DNA of 64,000 bases from Prostheceraeus crozeri (lineage: Eukaryota; Platyhelminthes; Polycladida; Euryleptidae). The position numbers were made by a program, and so were the translations under genes. The stretch covers positions 1 to 64,000 of the forward strand of contig CAJQUW010007069.1 in NCBI GenBank assembly GCA_907163375.1. Reading direction: 5' to 3'. Of this stretch, positions 54,901 through 64,000 are shown in pieces (position 1 is the stretch's first letter; every line of letters starts with the position of its first letter). The notes under the pieces are model-generated. The model was not told where the DNA came from, did no database searches, and was given only the letters and a program-made list of their open reading frames with translations.

Positions 54901-55741
54901 TGATACATAAAAAATGGAAAAGTGGAGGCAAACCATAGAACTACAATGATGCTACTACAACGATTACAAGTGAACTAATGTTGCACACTATAACTGATAC
55001 TACACATGGTGGACAATGGTGAAGTGGACAAATGGAAAGTTGATAATGGAGGTAGACAATAGAACTGCAATGACACTCTACTACACCGAAAACAATCGAA
55101 CTGTACACACTACCAAAGACTACACATAGAAAATTCTTTTTCTTCACTTGAATTTGTTATCTCCAGTTTCTTAATGCGCCTATAAAGCTTCATGGAATCC
55201 AATATTTCTCGGCTAGGCAATTCACTTCACTCTGTGAATTTCAATGACGCACGCGACCAACAAGCGACTCACATTCCGAACAAAGACTGAGTCATATGAG
55301 GCGGAAGCACCCACGTGTAAGTGATGTTTCTTTTTATTTTGCAAAATGATGACATTTACATGCTGTCGAACGGTTTCGGCTGGCGTCCACCAGCCATGTT
55401 CACGACAAATTAGCAAAGGCTCGTAAGGACACTTGGAATCATATACACTAGAGCATTCAAATCAGCCGACCAATCAGACACTAGATGAAAACCTATACAC
55501 AACGATCTCGACAGACATGAAAGCTGAACAATGGACAAGCGTGACTTATGCAACCAACAATAATGGTCAGTCAGCAAGATGACTAACGAAAGCGCTCCAC
55601 CCTGATGCACGTTGTCGGAACAGGATATAAAAAAACGCGCAGAAAAAGGAGATATATACAAAGTACGCATGATATGTGAAACAAAGCGCGACAGAAATTT
55701 AAACAAAATAGATAAATAATGGGTGAAAATATATAGAAAAA
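51996..55741. other. No gene recognised
   Basis: About 3.7 kb of AT-rich non-coding sequence. There is an AAGTATTGATATT-type tandem tract at 54465-54550. Frames such as 53674-53970 are without domains. Confidence 0.45.
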
Positions 55742-56010
55742 TTAATATAATGAAAAATAAAATAAAATATTAAATAATATGCAGAGAGAGGAAGACCCGA
55801 TTCCCTCCTCCTCTCTGTCTCGTATGCCAAGCCTCTTTAAAATTCTTTTAAAATAATTGTTCTCCCTATCTAACCTCAGCTGGTGTCCCTGCTGATGGAT
55901 GTGCTGTGCAATCTCGGAGGAAGTCAAAAAATTGCACAGAGCCCGTCTGTGGTCCTTGAGACGCTCTTCGAGCGTTCGAGCTGTCTCTCCCACGTAATTC
56001 CAGGAGCAAT
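55742..56010 (-). pseudogene. GIY-YIG endonuclease remnant (Penelope-like element)
   Basis: On the minus strand the frame from about 56010 reads CSWNYVGETARTLEERLKDH, followed by SSEIAQHIHQQGHQLRLD and a basic tail. Y-V-G-x-T-x-R-T-L-x-x-R-L-x-x-H and the later HI-x-x-x-GH are the second half of a GIY-YIG nuclease as found at the C-terminus of Penelope-like RTs. The GIY part and all RT motifs are absent upstream, so this is a 5'-truncated end. Confidence 0.72.
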
Positions 56011-56836
56011 AGTAGTGAAAACTGTGCCCTACTATGAGAGGGATAGGTACATGGATGGGTACATGTAAAATTCAGTGTTATCAATAGGAACATAGAAAGG
56101 TACATGTATAATTCATTGTTATTAATTAATAGGAACATGCATGACTTCTGTTTTGCTGGATAGGTACATGTGTTTGGTACACTCGGTTGAGTACATTGTG
56201 TTTCGGAACGTCTATGAGCGAACTTGTGTGACTTGGTTCTGAGTACTTGGGTACGTACCGATAGACGTCCGTTGTTTGATTTTGAATGAGTTTGCTCAAT
56301 TGCGACTATTGTGACCATTGTAATAATTGTTGAAAATATGAAACCTTGATATGCATTTATGATTTTGTTACTTCCCAATATGAAAACCAATTCCGGAATT
56401 ATATTTAAAGTGAAAAGACAAGAGATTTGCGATGTAAATATTATTTAAGATTGAAAAACAAGTGAAGTGTAGAAGTCTTGTCCCGTAGGGGACTCTATTA
56501 TCTTCAAAAATCGTCACTCCATTCCAAAAAAGTTACATTGTTTGTGAACTCATATTCTATTTGATGAAGCGGACACTTGACTGCTACCTTGTTGCGCCTT
56601 TGAAGGGCTGTTACGATTAATAGCCTCCAAAGGGCCAATTTGCAGCCACATGAGACATGAATGACCATGTCCAATCGTCCACCCATGATTGTTTCACTTC
56701 CATTTTCAAAGAAGAAGAGTTTCGACATGCTTTTGGATAAGAAGTTGAAAATTATAATCTCTTGAGGAAATAAACATTAAAGTTTGGTACAATGACATCT
56801 TTATATGTTAATAAACTTTAGGGAAGTTCGGTACCT
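56011..56836. other. No gene recognised; GGTACATG repeats
   Basis: Imperfect ~60-bp repeats with GGTACATG(T/G)A and AATAGGAACATG lie at 56045-56170. The minus-strand frames here are chance. Confidence 0.45.
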
Positions 56837-56880
56837 CTCTGATTGGCTGTTAGGATTTCCTTTGTTTAAAAAGTATATAA
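56837..56880 (+). promoter_or_regulatory. CCAAT (inverted) and TATA box upstream of the 56966 gene
   Basis: GATTGGCTG (inverted CCAAT box, 56841-56849) is followed by TATATAA at 56874-56880. A transcription start about 30 bases later (near 56908) would give a 5' leader of about 60 bases before the ATG at 56966. The arrangement is that of a compact pol II promoter. Confidence 0.55.
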
Positions 56881-56965
56881 GTCCGAGGTTTGTACCAATT
56901 CTAATCAAAGGTTCTAATCCTCAAGCTTACGACAAGTTTCAACTTTGTAATTTATTTCTTTAACG

Positions 56966-57399
56966 ATGGATCGTGCCAATGCACAGAAGGAATCTACGAT
57001 CGAGAATGGTACTATGGATCGTACCAATACACCTCCCCAATCTTCGATGGAGCGATCTACAACACCAAACGAGCCGGTGGTGTTCAGTGCAGCTCCTGCA
57101 TCGCCCGACTACTCGAGTGATGATAGTGACGTATCAATCGAGACGATGCGACAAATGAATAGAAAATCAATGAGAACGCCACTATATGGAAGGGTCACTG
57201 TCAAAGTGAAGAACGCCACAGCAAACGGGTCTGCATGCGAATGGAGCCGAACGAGCGGAACCTCACATCCGCTCTCGAATTTTCCATCATCGACCTGGAC
57301 ACACCACGTCGCTGTCCTTGTGCCCCAAAGAAGACAAGGATCCATGTGCAAGTGGACTTGAAAAAACTTGTACCATTTCCGAACATTGATGACATTTAG
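56966..57399 (+). pseudogene. Unrecognised TATA-driven gene with one probable frameshift
   Basis: ATG 56966 opens MDRANAQKESTIENG. A Ser/Thr/Pro-rich region with two MDR-T/N repeats and an acidic SPDYSSDDSDVSIE patch follow. Near 57157 (AGAAAATC) the more protein-like reading moves to another frame, which contains RMEPNERNLTSALEFSII, then DTPRRCPCAPKKTRIHVQVD and ends KKLVPFPNIDDI with a stop at 57399. No domain is recognised. The upstream promoter and the consistent hydrophobic/basic pattern after the shift suggest a real short gene or mobile-element ORF. If the frameshift is an assembly error the product would be about 140 residues. Confidence 0.4.
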
Positions 57400-57584
57400 T
57401 GTATTTTTTAATCTCTTCATTTAATATTCATTTGTACAGGGTGAGCGGAAAGTCTCTCCCTGGTTCCAAAAGCCTGTAGTTTCAAGGCAAATATATTTTT
57501 AAGTCTAATTTTTCGTCTCATAATTAAGAATGCACCAAAGTTTTATGCCAAAACAAGCATTTTGATCCACTACAATCTATTTAG

Positions 57585-58623
57585 TCACAGCAGTTGATCA
57601 AAATGACCTCCATCAACTGACACACAAAGATCAAGTCTTTTCTCGAACGACTGAAAAGCAGAGTCAAGATGCGATGGCAAAAGTTGATTAAACGCTTCTC
57701 GAATCGCACACTTGAGACCCGTGATGCTGGTAGGCGCTTGTTTTTGAACCAAAGATTTAACGTGACTCCAAAAAATATAAGTCCATCGGGGTCAAATCTG
57801 GACTTCGTGGAGCCCAATGGAATGGGCCATTGTTACCGATCCAGCGGTTACCGAAGTTAGAATAAGGGAAATACTTTGTCGTGTTCGCCCAATGACATGG
57901 TGCACCATCATGTATGAAGATGGTTTTTGAAAAACGTCTCATCCTCTTCATCGCAGGAATGGCAAATTCTTGCAGCATTTCGAGGTGGTCCTTGGCCTTG
58001 ACCGTCGATTCAAATAGGAATGGTCCTATCACTCGATCGCGATACATCCCTGCCCAAACACAAACTGATGGAGATTTTATTGGAACTTCGTGAATTTCAT
58101 GAGGATTGTTTTTTCCCCAGACAACGCAGTTATGGCGATTGATGCGGCCATTCAGATGAAATGTCACCGCAGTCGGAAAAAAATACGTTGTTGAGATAGG
58201 CGTCATCCTCCGCTATTCTGGTAAAAAACTCGGTGCACATTTCAAGTCTGGCAGCTTTGTCAGATGGATACAGGGTTTGAACCGTTGTACTGTGAAAGGG
58301 CTTCATTCCTATATCCCTCTTCAAGTGATCTCGGATAGTTGAGTAAGGCATGCTCAATTGATTAGATGCTGAACGAAGTGACGATGGATGATCACTGAAC
58401 AGCTGCTCGATCATATCATCACTATCATTTAGAGATGGTCGATTGCTTCTGTCACGGTCGTGAACAGATCCAGTCTCTTTGAATTTTTTGAAGCACTCTC
58501 TAATGGTCTTTTCTGCTGGTGGTTTGTTTCATGCAGATAATGCCACTTCCTCTGGACAGATGTCACAGATTTCAATTCTGCCATTAGCAGGACAATGGAG
58601 ATGCGTTCTTCGGTTGATAGCAT
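57585..58623 (-). pseudogene. mariner-type (DD41D) transposase, frameshifted
   Basis: The start is ATG 58623 (MLSTEERISIVLLMAE). Minus-strand frames in order carry the HTH part (TSVQRKWHYLH), a second HTH (SMPYSTIRDHLKRDIG), the first catalytic Asp region near NNVFFSD, then NGRINRHNCVVWGKNNPHEI. The second Asp (IFIHDGAPCHWANTTKYF) and a third acidic residue (RSPDLTPMD) are 41 residues apart, hence DD41D. At least three frameshifts (near 58420, 58190 and 57770) are present. The last frame ends near 57585. The closest known group would be the DD41D mariners (rosa-like). It is non-functional. Confidence 0.85.
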
Positions 58624-59177
58624 CGCGAAGTGAAATGAAAATAAATTTCTGTTCTCTTGATTTCATATCATATTTTTCAGCACTAACACACATCTGAGTG
58701 AATCGTACACGTATTAATCAAAAGCAGACAATATGAATCCGACTATTCGATTTATTTTGACAATAGATATTTGATCACAATGGTTTCACACATCGCACAG
58801 AAGCATTTGAAAGCATAGATATCTGGACGACATTGGTGTCGTTAGTCTAGGCACATGCATTTCAATCTGGTCGCTTAGAAGCCGGTCAGCTATGTTCTCT
58901 ATAGCATTGACACATTAAAATCATCAAAAGCTTACAACACCTGGTTGCTTCCAAGAAATAGAATCCAAAAGGACATTCACTTCAGCACAAACTTAGACAG
59001 TGTTTGCAAGTTTTTAGCTCATTCATTTATATTTTCGTATTTCATTTGCTCAATTTTGTACGAAAGCATCTCTAACCCTTGAGCGATTGAATAAATTGTA
59101 GTAGATCAAAATGCTTGTTTTGATATAAAACTTTAGTACATTCTGAATTATGAGACGAAGAATTAGACTTAGAAATA

Positions 59178-60456
59178 CAAATTGTTTCATAAAAAATGGA
59201 TCACCCTTAAACATCGCCTTAACTTCAACTTTGTCTAACTCCGCCAAACTTGAGCGAATTTCTCTGAAATTTGGAAGATATGTCAGTTGTGCTTACTAAT
59301 ATCATTGTTGGAAATTTCAAGCATGAATATTGAGTTGTTTTCCTGTTATAGATAAAAAAGTAGTAGACAATTTGATCTTCATTTAGCAATGTTGCACAAA
59401 ATCACACCTCACTCTTGTAAAATTACATTTGTTTCCTTTGTTATGTAATATGTTGTTCTACAAGCCAAAAGCTATCAAGCAAAACAAAAATAAAGAAAAT
59501 CGGTCAATCAGAGCGAGTATAGCACTATTATTCATCAACAATAATGTAACTGCTACATGTGATTGACTAGACTTCATGTTCCATAGCTTCCTGACTTCGT
59601 TGCGGTGGTGTTGGCAGCACTCCAGATTGCTTTCAGCTAGAAATCTATCTCTTACCGGTTGAAAACAATACAAAGCACAAATGAACAATAACGAGATCGC
59701 ATTCACAAAAGGCACAGTGTCAGCCTTGCTAGAATGAGGCATCAGTCCGTCTGAAGGATAGTGATGGTCGATTGAGATTATGGATAAAATCTGATCAGGA
59801 AATTCCGAGACATTTACATCGTCCCCGGGTACAAGGTGGTGCGACTCTACTGATTTGGGCTGGCATTTGGACCAATGGCCGCTTTGAACTTCACGTACAG
59901 CAAGGAACCATGAATTCTGAACGCTATGTGAATGTTTTACGAATGGACATTGGCCAAATGACAGATCAACTTGGTGATCCATCGACTTGGTTATTTATGG
60001 ATGATAATGCTACGTGTCACAGGAGTAGTAGAGTCAACTTATACCAGTCTCAATTAGGGCTTAGGATATCTTGGCCAGCTCGTTCTCCTGATCTGAATCC
60101 CATAGAAAATGTATGGAGCATTCTAAAACGTAACGTTCGTCGTTCACTGCTACCTACAGATGGCGTATCACAACTTACGTCACTGTTAAAAAGAGAGTGG
60201 AGAAAGTTAGATCAGTCAAAAATCAACGATATCATCGAATCAATGCCTAGACGAATTGGTTATGTCATTGGCAATAAGGGTAGGGCCACAAAATATTAGC
60301 TTCTTAAGAACCGTTAATGTATCATAGCTTATCAGATTATATAAGGACATTTAAATATATTAGGGACATGAAATAACATGAAAAATGCTTTCTGTATCAT
60401 ACTTATGTTTTATTTAGTCAAATTTTAGGATGATCCACTTTTTATGAAACGAACTT
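59178..60456 (+). mobile_element. Tc1-type DD34E element (copy 2), nested in the DD41D transposon
   Basis: The left end CAAATTGTTTCATAAAAAAT and the right end TTTTTATGAAACGAACTT match copy 1 (45853-46999) at nearly every base. It retains about 130 bp around 59720-59850 that copy 1 lacks. The right terminal bases and target duplication are degraded. Confidence 0.85.
59772..60299 (+). pseudogene. Tc1-type transposase C-terminal part (copy 2)
   Basis: Longer than copy 1: it keeps LRLWIKSDQEIPRHLHRPRV and QGGATLLIWAGIWTNG before the common part. The second Asp lies in FMDDNATCH and the Glu in NPIENVWSI. One codon pair (TL) is reduced by a 3-base deletion near 60065, so the spacing is 33 instead of 34. 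The HTH domains and first Asp are not readable upstream. Confidence 0.85.
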
Positions 60457-60717
60457 GCTTTGAAACTACAGGCTTTCGAAATCAGGGAGAGACTTTCCGC
60501 TCACCTTGTATATATGAACAGACTTGTTTTATCATTTCACAAATCGGTCTTCAATTAAGGTCTGAATGGGAAAGGGGAATAACTATCTACAATTAATGAT
60601 GTTCAATAACTGAATTGAAACAAAAAAATTAAATATGAAGACTTCAACTTGAAATAAATAGGAACATATAACTTTTAGAGAAGCAGTTATGTTGTTAATT
60701 TTAAAATGCTTGTAGCA

Positions 60718-61100
60718 GTCCAGGATGATATCATACATGTGTCATACAGGACACCATTAGAATGAGAATCAAAAGACCATTCGAATGATATAAAATATGT
60801 ACCCATTCGATGAAAAAATCCTAGTTGTATGCAAGTGTATGCAAAGAGAAAAATGAATTGCTTCAAATTTGCTAAGTTTTTACACTACATTTAGCCTGAT
60901 CTTTAAAGGAGTCTAGCCGTCTAGGAAGATGTCATAAATGTGTCATAATGGACACCATTAGAATGAGAATGAAAAGACCATTCGAATGATATAGGGTATG
61001 TACCTATTTGATGAAAAATGTTCGTTGTATGCAAGTGTATGCAACTGGAAAAATTCCAAGTTTTTTCAGGAAAATGACAAAGTTTGCAAGATTTTGATAA
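60718..61100. repeat. ~205-bp tandem duplication
   Basis: The halves from about 60718 and 60920 share GACACCATTAGAATGAGAAT, AAAGACCATTCGAATGATAT and TTGTATGCAAGTGTATGCAA. They are moderately diverged and non-coding. Confidence 0.8.
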
Positions 61101-61155
61101 TTTTCAAAGTTAAAGTTCTACAACCAAAAATGATCATAATACATAAACCTACACA

Positions 61156-61195
61156 CATGACCTTGACCCTTGACCTGACCTTGACCTTTGACCTT
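61156..61195. repeat. Array of TGACCT (nuclear-receptor half-site-like) repeats
   Basis: ATGACCTTGACCCTTGACCT, then GACCTTGACCTTTGACCTT: about six TGACCY units spaced by 0-1 bases. The reverse complement AGGTCA is the nuclear-receptor half-site. It may be a simple repeat. Confidence 0.5.
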
Positions 61196-61673
61196 CATAC
61201 ACTTCATACACGGCGGGGGGGGCCCTAAATTTTTCGGGCGCTAAGCGCACTCGAAAATTTATTTACCCGTGGGGTCCGGGTGCCATAGCTACCTTTTTTG
61301 TTTCCTAACCCTAACCCTGGTGTTTTAATTTGATTATTCGAATTTAGGCGCGAAATTTGAATTTTCGAAATTTGGCTCTTAATTCAAATTTTAATATTCT
61401 ACTCAAATCACACGTTTTATATCTTCAAATATGAATCATTATATGACTATTAATAATAACATGTATATCAGTCCATCATTTCATATTACTTTGAATTCAC
61501 TCTACTGTTTACATGTAAAAGTCTTTCAACACATATGATGGCACTTCCATTTCTAAGGTTAAAAATAAACCAGCTGTTTCAATTCTTGTTTGAGTTATCA
61601 ATTTTGTTTAACTGTACTAATGCGATGATGTGATGTCATAAAGTCTTTGTTCATAGTTGCTTTGTCAATTTCA

Positions 61674-61680
61674 TATATAA
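61674..61680 (+). promoter_or_regulatory. TATA box of the 61.7-kb gene
   Basis: TATATAA lies about 105 bases before a canonical splice donor, in the same TATATAAG context as the box at 56874. Confidence 0.55.
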
Positions 61681-63961
61681 GGAACTTGCACACATCGGAT
61701 CTTCACTCATTTTTGAATTATTCAGTGTCCATAGCAGACGTCGTTCTTCGTTCCTCCGTTCTCCGATTCATACTACAATTCTGAAGTGAGTTTCATTGCC
61801 ATGTTGTGCTACTTTATAGGATATTCGGGAGTAGGAACATTATTAAGTTCTTATAACCAAATAGCTTTAAATATAGAAGCTTGGGTTTTAGGATAGGAAC
61901 ACTTTATGTTACATTATTAACCATGTTTTTTTATTTTCTTCCTATATTAAATCATCCAGAAGAGACATGACTGTATAAGTCTATAAAAAGTGCAATTGAC
62001 ATCCGTATTTTCACACATTGTTTCTAAATAAAAAGATGCTTAAATAAAAATTCAATGTCATCTGCTAGCAGATGCATGAGATTCAAATTTGTTTAATTAA
62101 ACGAATTAAGTAACGGTTGAACTTTCCGAAATCTCACTTTCATTCCATTATATTTATTTCAAATTAAATAAATATAAATCAGCTGCTTCCATAAAATTCA
62201 AGCTTGTTTAATTCAACCAATTGAGAAGTGGTTGAAATTTTCAAAATCTTATTTTCATTCTATTATTATTTCGAAATTAAATAATGATTAATCAGCTGCT
62301 TCCAAATTTCATGTCTTTTTATGAGCAAACCCTTTCAAATGAAATTAAACTTTCGAATCTCAGTTTCTATTTCATCCATGAATTTATTTCTTCTTCAGAT
62401 TTGTCAAATATTAATCTAGTACTTAATAAAGCTTTGAAGATGGTACATAAATGATTTCTTATTTAATAAGAGATTAAATTATAATAAAAGTTTCTTATCC
62501 TCTACAGAAATGGTTCGACATGAAAGCATCGCACGGCAACGTCTCATCTTCCATTTCTGTAACTGTGTTCTGTCAACTGCCCGTTCGACATGCGAACAAA
62601 AGCGGGCACAAGGAATGCTCCTTCAGAGAGGACTGCATCTACCTCTACTGTCTCACTTGCACGAAAGGAGGTACGAAAGGAGCGATGCAAAGGCAAATAG
62701 TGACTCCGCGAAAGCTTTCATTGCCAAGTACACCCCTTGTGCTGAACAAAGTGGAAGAATGGGGTTTGACTTAACCTCCAAAGTTGAGAAGAAAAAGTTG
62801 GAGCGTCTTTTTGGAAAGGAGCGACCGACTGAAGGCGTGCTTTCCTAGTTGGATGAACCTACTCCAAAGGATAAGCCTCAAAAGTCTCGAGTTGCTAAGA
62901 AGAAAGTCCTAAGTCTCGGGAGTTCATCGATGAGACTTTCAGTGATTGTGAGGTGAGTGCCATCAATTCTACATGCTAGCTTCAACGGATAACTGGCTCA
63001 CAGCAGAAAAATAAAAATACTACTTCATTATGTATGAAATGATTATATGTCGTTAAACATTTCAGGATGTGCTGATGCCCCCACCGAAGAGAGTCAAGGT
63101 GTTGGTTCAGAAAAAACTGTTCGCTAAAGATGTATGTATTTATTGACTAATTTAATTATTTGCGTACATAACGTAAATCACCATTGCTTAAACATTTCAG
63201 AGTGAGCTGCCTCGACCGACAAAGGCTAACGAGGATATAGTGGCTGAAAAATTGCAAAATGTAAGCATTCTGGTGTGCATGTAAGTATATGATTGGTTAA
63301 CTGCATGTGTACAGAATTGTTTTCATTAAAATCTATTTTGAAACTCACTTGATTATCAATATATTCGTCTACAATTGATCAATTCATCCTTCAGAATGAT
63401 TCGGTGACTCTTGATAAGGAGAGTGGATCCGATCAAAAAACCGCAATCCAGCAGGAGGTAAGAGGAATTCACATTTGTATCTCATTAATGTCAAAAATGG
63501 TAAATGGATGATAAACAATTGTTCCTTTCAATTACAGGACTCCGTGATGTTTGCATCTCAAGAGGAGATTTTCCATCATCCGGGGGTCACCTAGCTGGAA
63601 TGTCCGCCTACCACTGTCGCCGATGATGACATTGGCCCCATCGTCAGCAGCTCATATCCCAGTCGCAGCTCCTTCTCCTCCAACACCTCCTATCCCAGCC
63701 GCAGCTCCTTCTCCTCCAACACCTATCCCAGCCGCAGCTCCTTCCTCTCCAACACCTCCTATCCCAGCCGCAGTTCCTAAGGCTCCTCTCCCAGTGCGGG
63801 AGTACGACGTGGACCTCGACGCAACGACGGAGGAGGACATCGAGACCAAGTTACGGCGTTGTCAAGAGCGACTGAAACAGTCCGAGGCTCGTGAGGCTCA
63901 GTTAATGGAGGAGAACAGAGGTTTGGTTGAGTCCTTACAAACCTGTTGGCCTCACAAGTAA
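61674..63961 (+). pseudogene. Unrecognised multi-exon gene with TATA promoter and phase-0 micro-exons, frame-damaged
   Basis: TATATAA is at 61674-61680. A non-coding exon 1 ends at 61785 (GAA|GTGAGT). Exon 2 is 62508-62952 (CTACAG| ... GAG|GTGAGT). Exons 3-5 are 63066-63131, 63201-63260 and 63395-63457, each a multiple of three with GT-AG borders. Exon 6 runs from 63538. Frames in exon 2 change twice and include a TAG at 62846; readable parts include DCIYLYCLTCTKGG (Cys/His-rich) and KVEKKKLERLFGKERPT. Exons 3-5 read DVLMPPPKRVKVLVQKK, SELPRPTKANEDIVAEK and NDSVTLDKESGSDQKT. Exon 6 has a stop at 63592, then, in another frame, four PIPAAAPSPPT repeats and a coiled coil (TKLRRCQERLKQSEARE), ending at 63961. 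Function is unknown. It could be a gene fragment, a recent pseudogene or an error-bearing assembly. Confidence 0.5.
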
Positions 63962-64000
63962 CTAATAGCCAACGACACGATAAAGAGACCTTAGTCCACG

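Larger units (their letters stand above)
57437..60508 (-). mobile_element. mariner-type DD41D transposon with a nested Tc1 copy
   Basis: The left end CAGGGTGAGCGGAAAGTCTC and the right end (complement CAAGGTGAGCGGAAAGTCTC) are flanked by TA at 57435-57436 and 60509-60510. TIRs of about 140 bp include CCTGTAGTTTCAAGGCAAAT. The right TIR is split by the Tc1 copy at 59178-60456, which inserted at a TA inside it. The transposase pseudogene is on the minus strand. Confidence 0.9.

Noticed and set aside
61303..61320. Chromosome end (telomere)
   Set aside because: Only about two CCCTAA units within continuous internal sequence.

Overview
The window is metazoan nuclear DNA, probably from a marine invertebrate. 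The species cannot be named, because no host single-copy gene is recognisable. The evidence for an animal genome is dense nested transposons, spliceosomal GT-AG introns, TATA promoters, tRNA-derived SINEs and APE-type LINEs. Coding capacity is almost entirely mobile or viral.

Region 1-12460 is the strongest unit. It is a very AT-rich endogenous DNA virus of the Polinton/adintovirus kind, cut by the left window edge. Minus-strand genes from right to left are a small overlapping ORF, a two-TM protein, a conserved virion-type protein, a penton-like minor capsid protein and an A32/FtsK-like packaging ATPase. A plus-strand sliding-clamp-like ORF and a protein-primed family B DNA polymerase follow. 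Further left, on the minus strand, are a coiled-coil fibre-like protein, a small Gly/Ala-rich protein and the first part of a double-jelly-roll major capsid protein. Replication (polymerase, possible clamp), packaging (ATPase) and shell (major capsid, penton, fibre) are all represented. No integrase or adenain-type protease is in view. Several genes carry single frameshifts, often at A/T homopolymers. The most unusual signal is a set of GC-rich mini-hairpins with mostly GAA/TTC triloops, many containing GCGAAGC. They lie in the spacers and also inside the polymerase and clamp ORFs. The right end has iterated repeats that look like a terminal region.

Region 12470-37380 holds successive insertions: LINE fragments (12470-12985, 17620-18860), inverted tRNA-SINEs (16667-17290), a 194-bp near-perfect palindrome with a hammerhead-like sequence (20677-20870), a Tc1-type DD34E element with about 210-bp TIRs (21821-23989), a pogo element with a spliced accessory exon pair (25955-28924), pogo-type MITEs (29282-30236), a truncated reverse transcriptase flanked by a 59-bp repeat (33112-34506) and a non-autonomous hAT element with a perfect 8-bp target duplication (34990-37372).

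Region 37918-47662 is bounded by PIF/Harbinger-like termini. Nested inside are a LINE, which is itself split by a 3.4-kb element with satellite-like termini, a duplicated MITE and a Tc1 copy.

Region 47663-64000 has a LINE with a 743-codon open frame (49764-51995), a GIY-YIG (Penelope-type) remnant and an unrecognised TATA-driven gene (56966-57399). It also has a DD41D mariner with a second Tc1 copy nested inside (57437-60508), and an unrecognised multi-exon, frame-damaged gene with phase-0 micro-exons (61674-63961).
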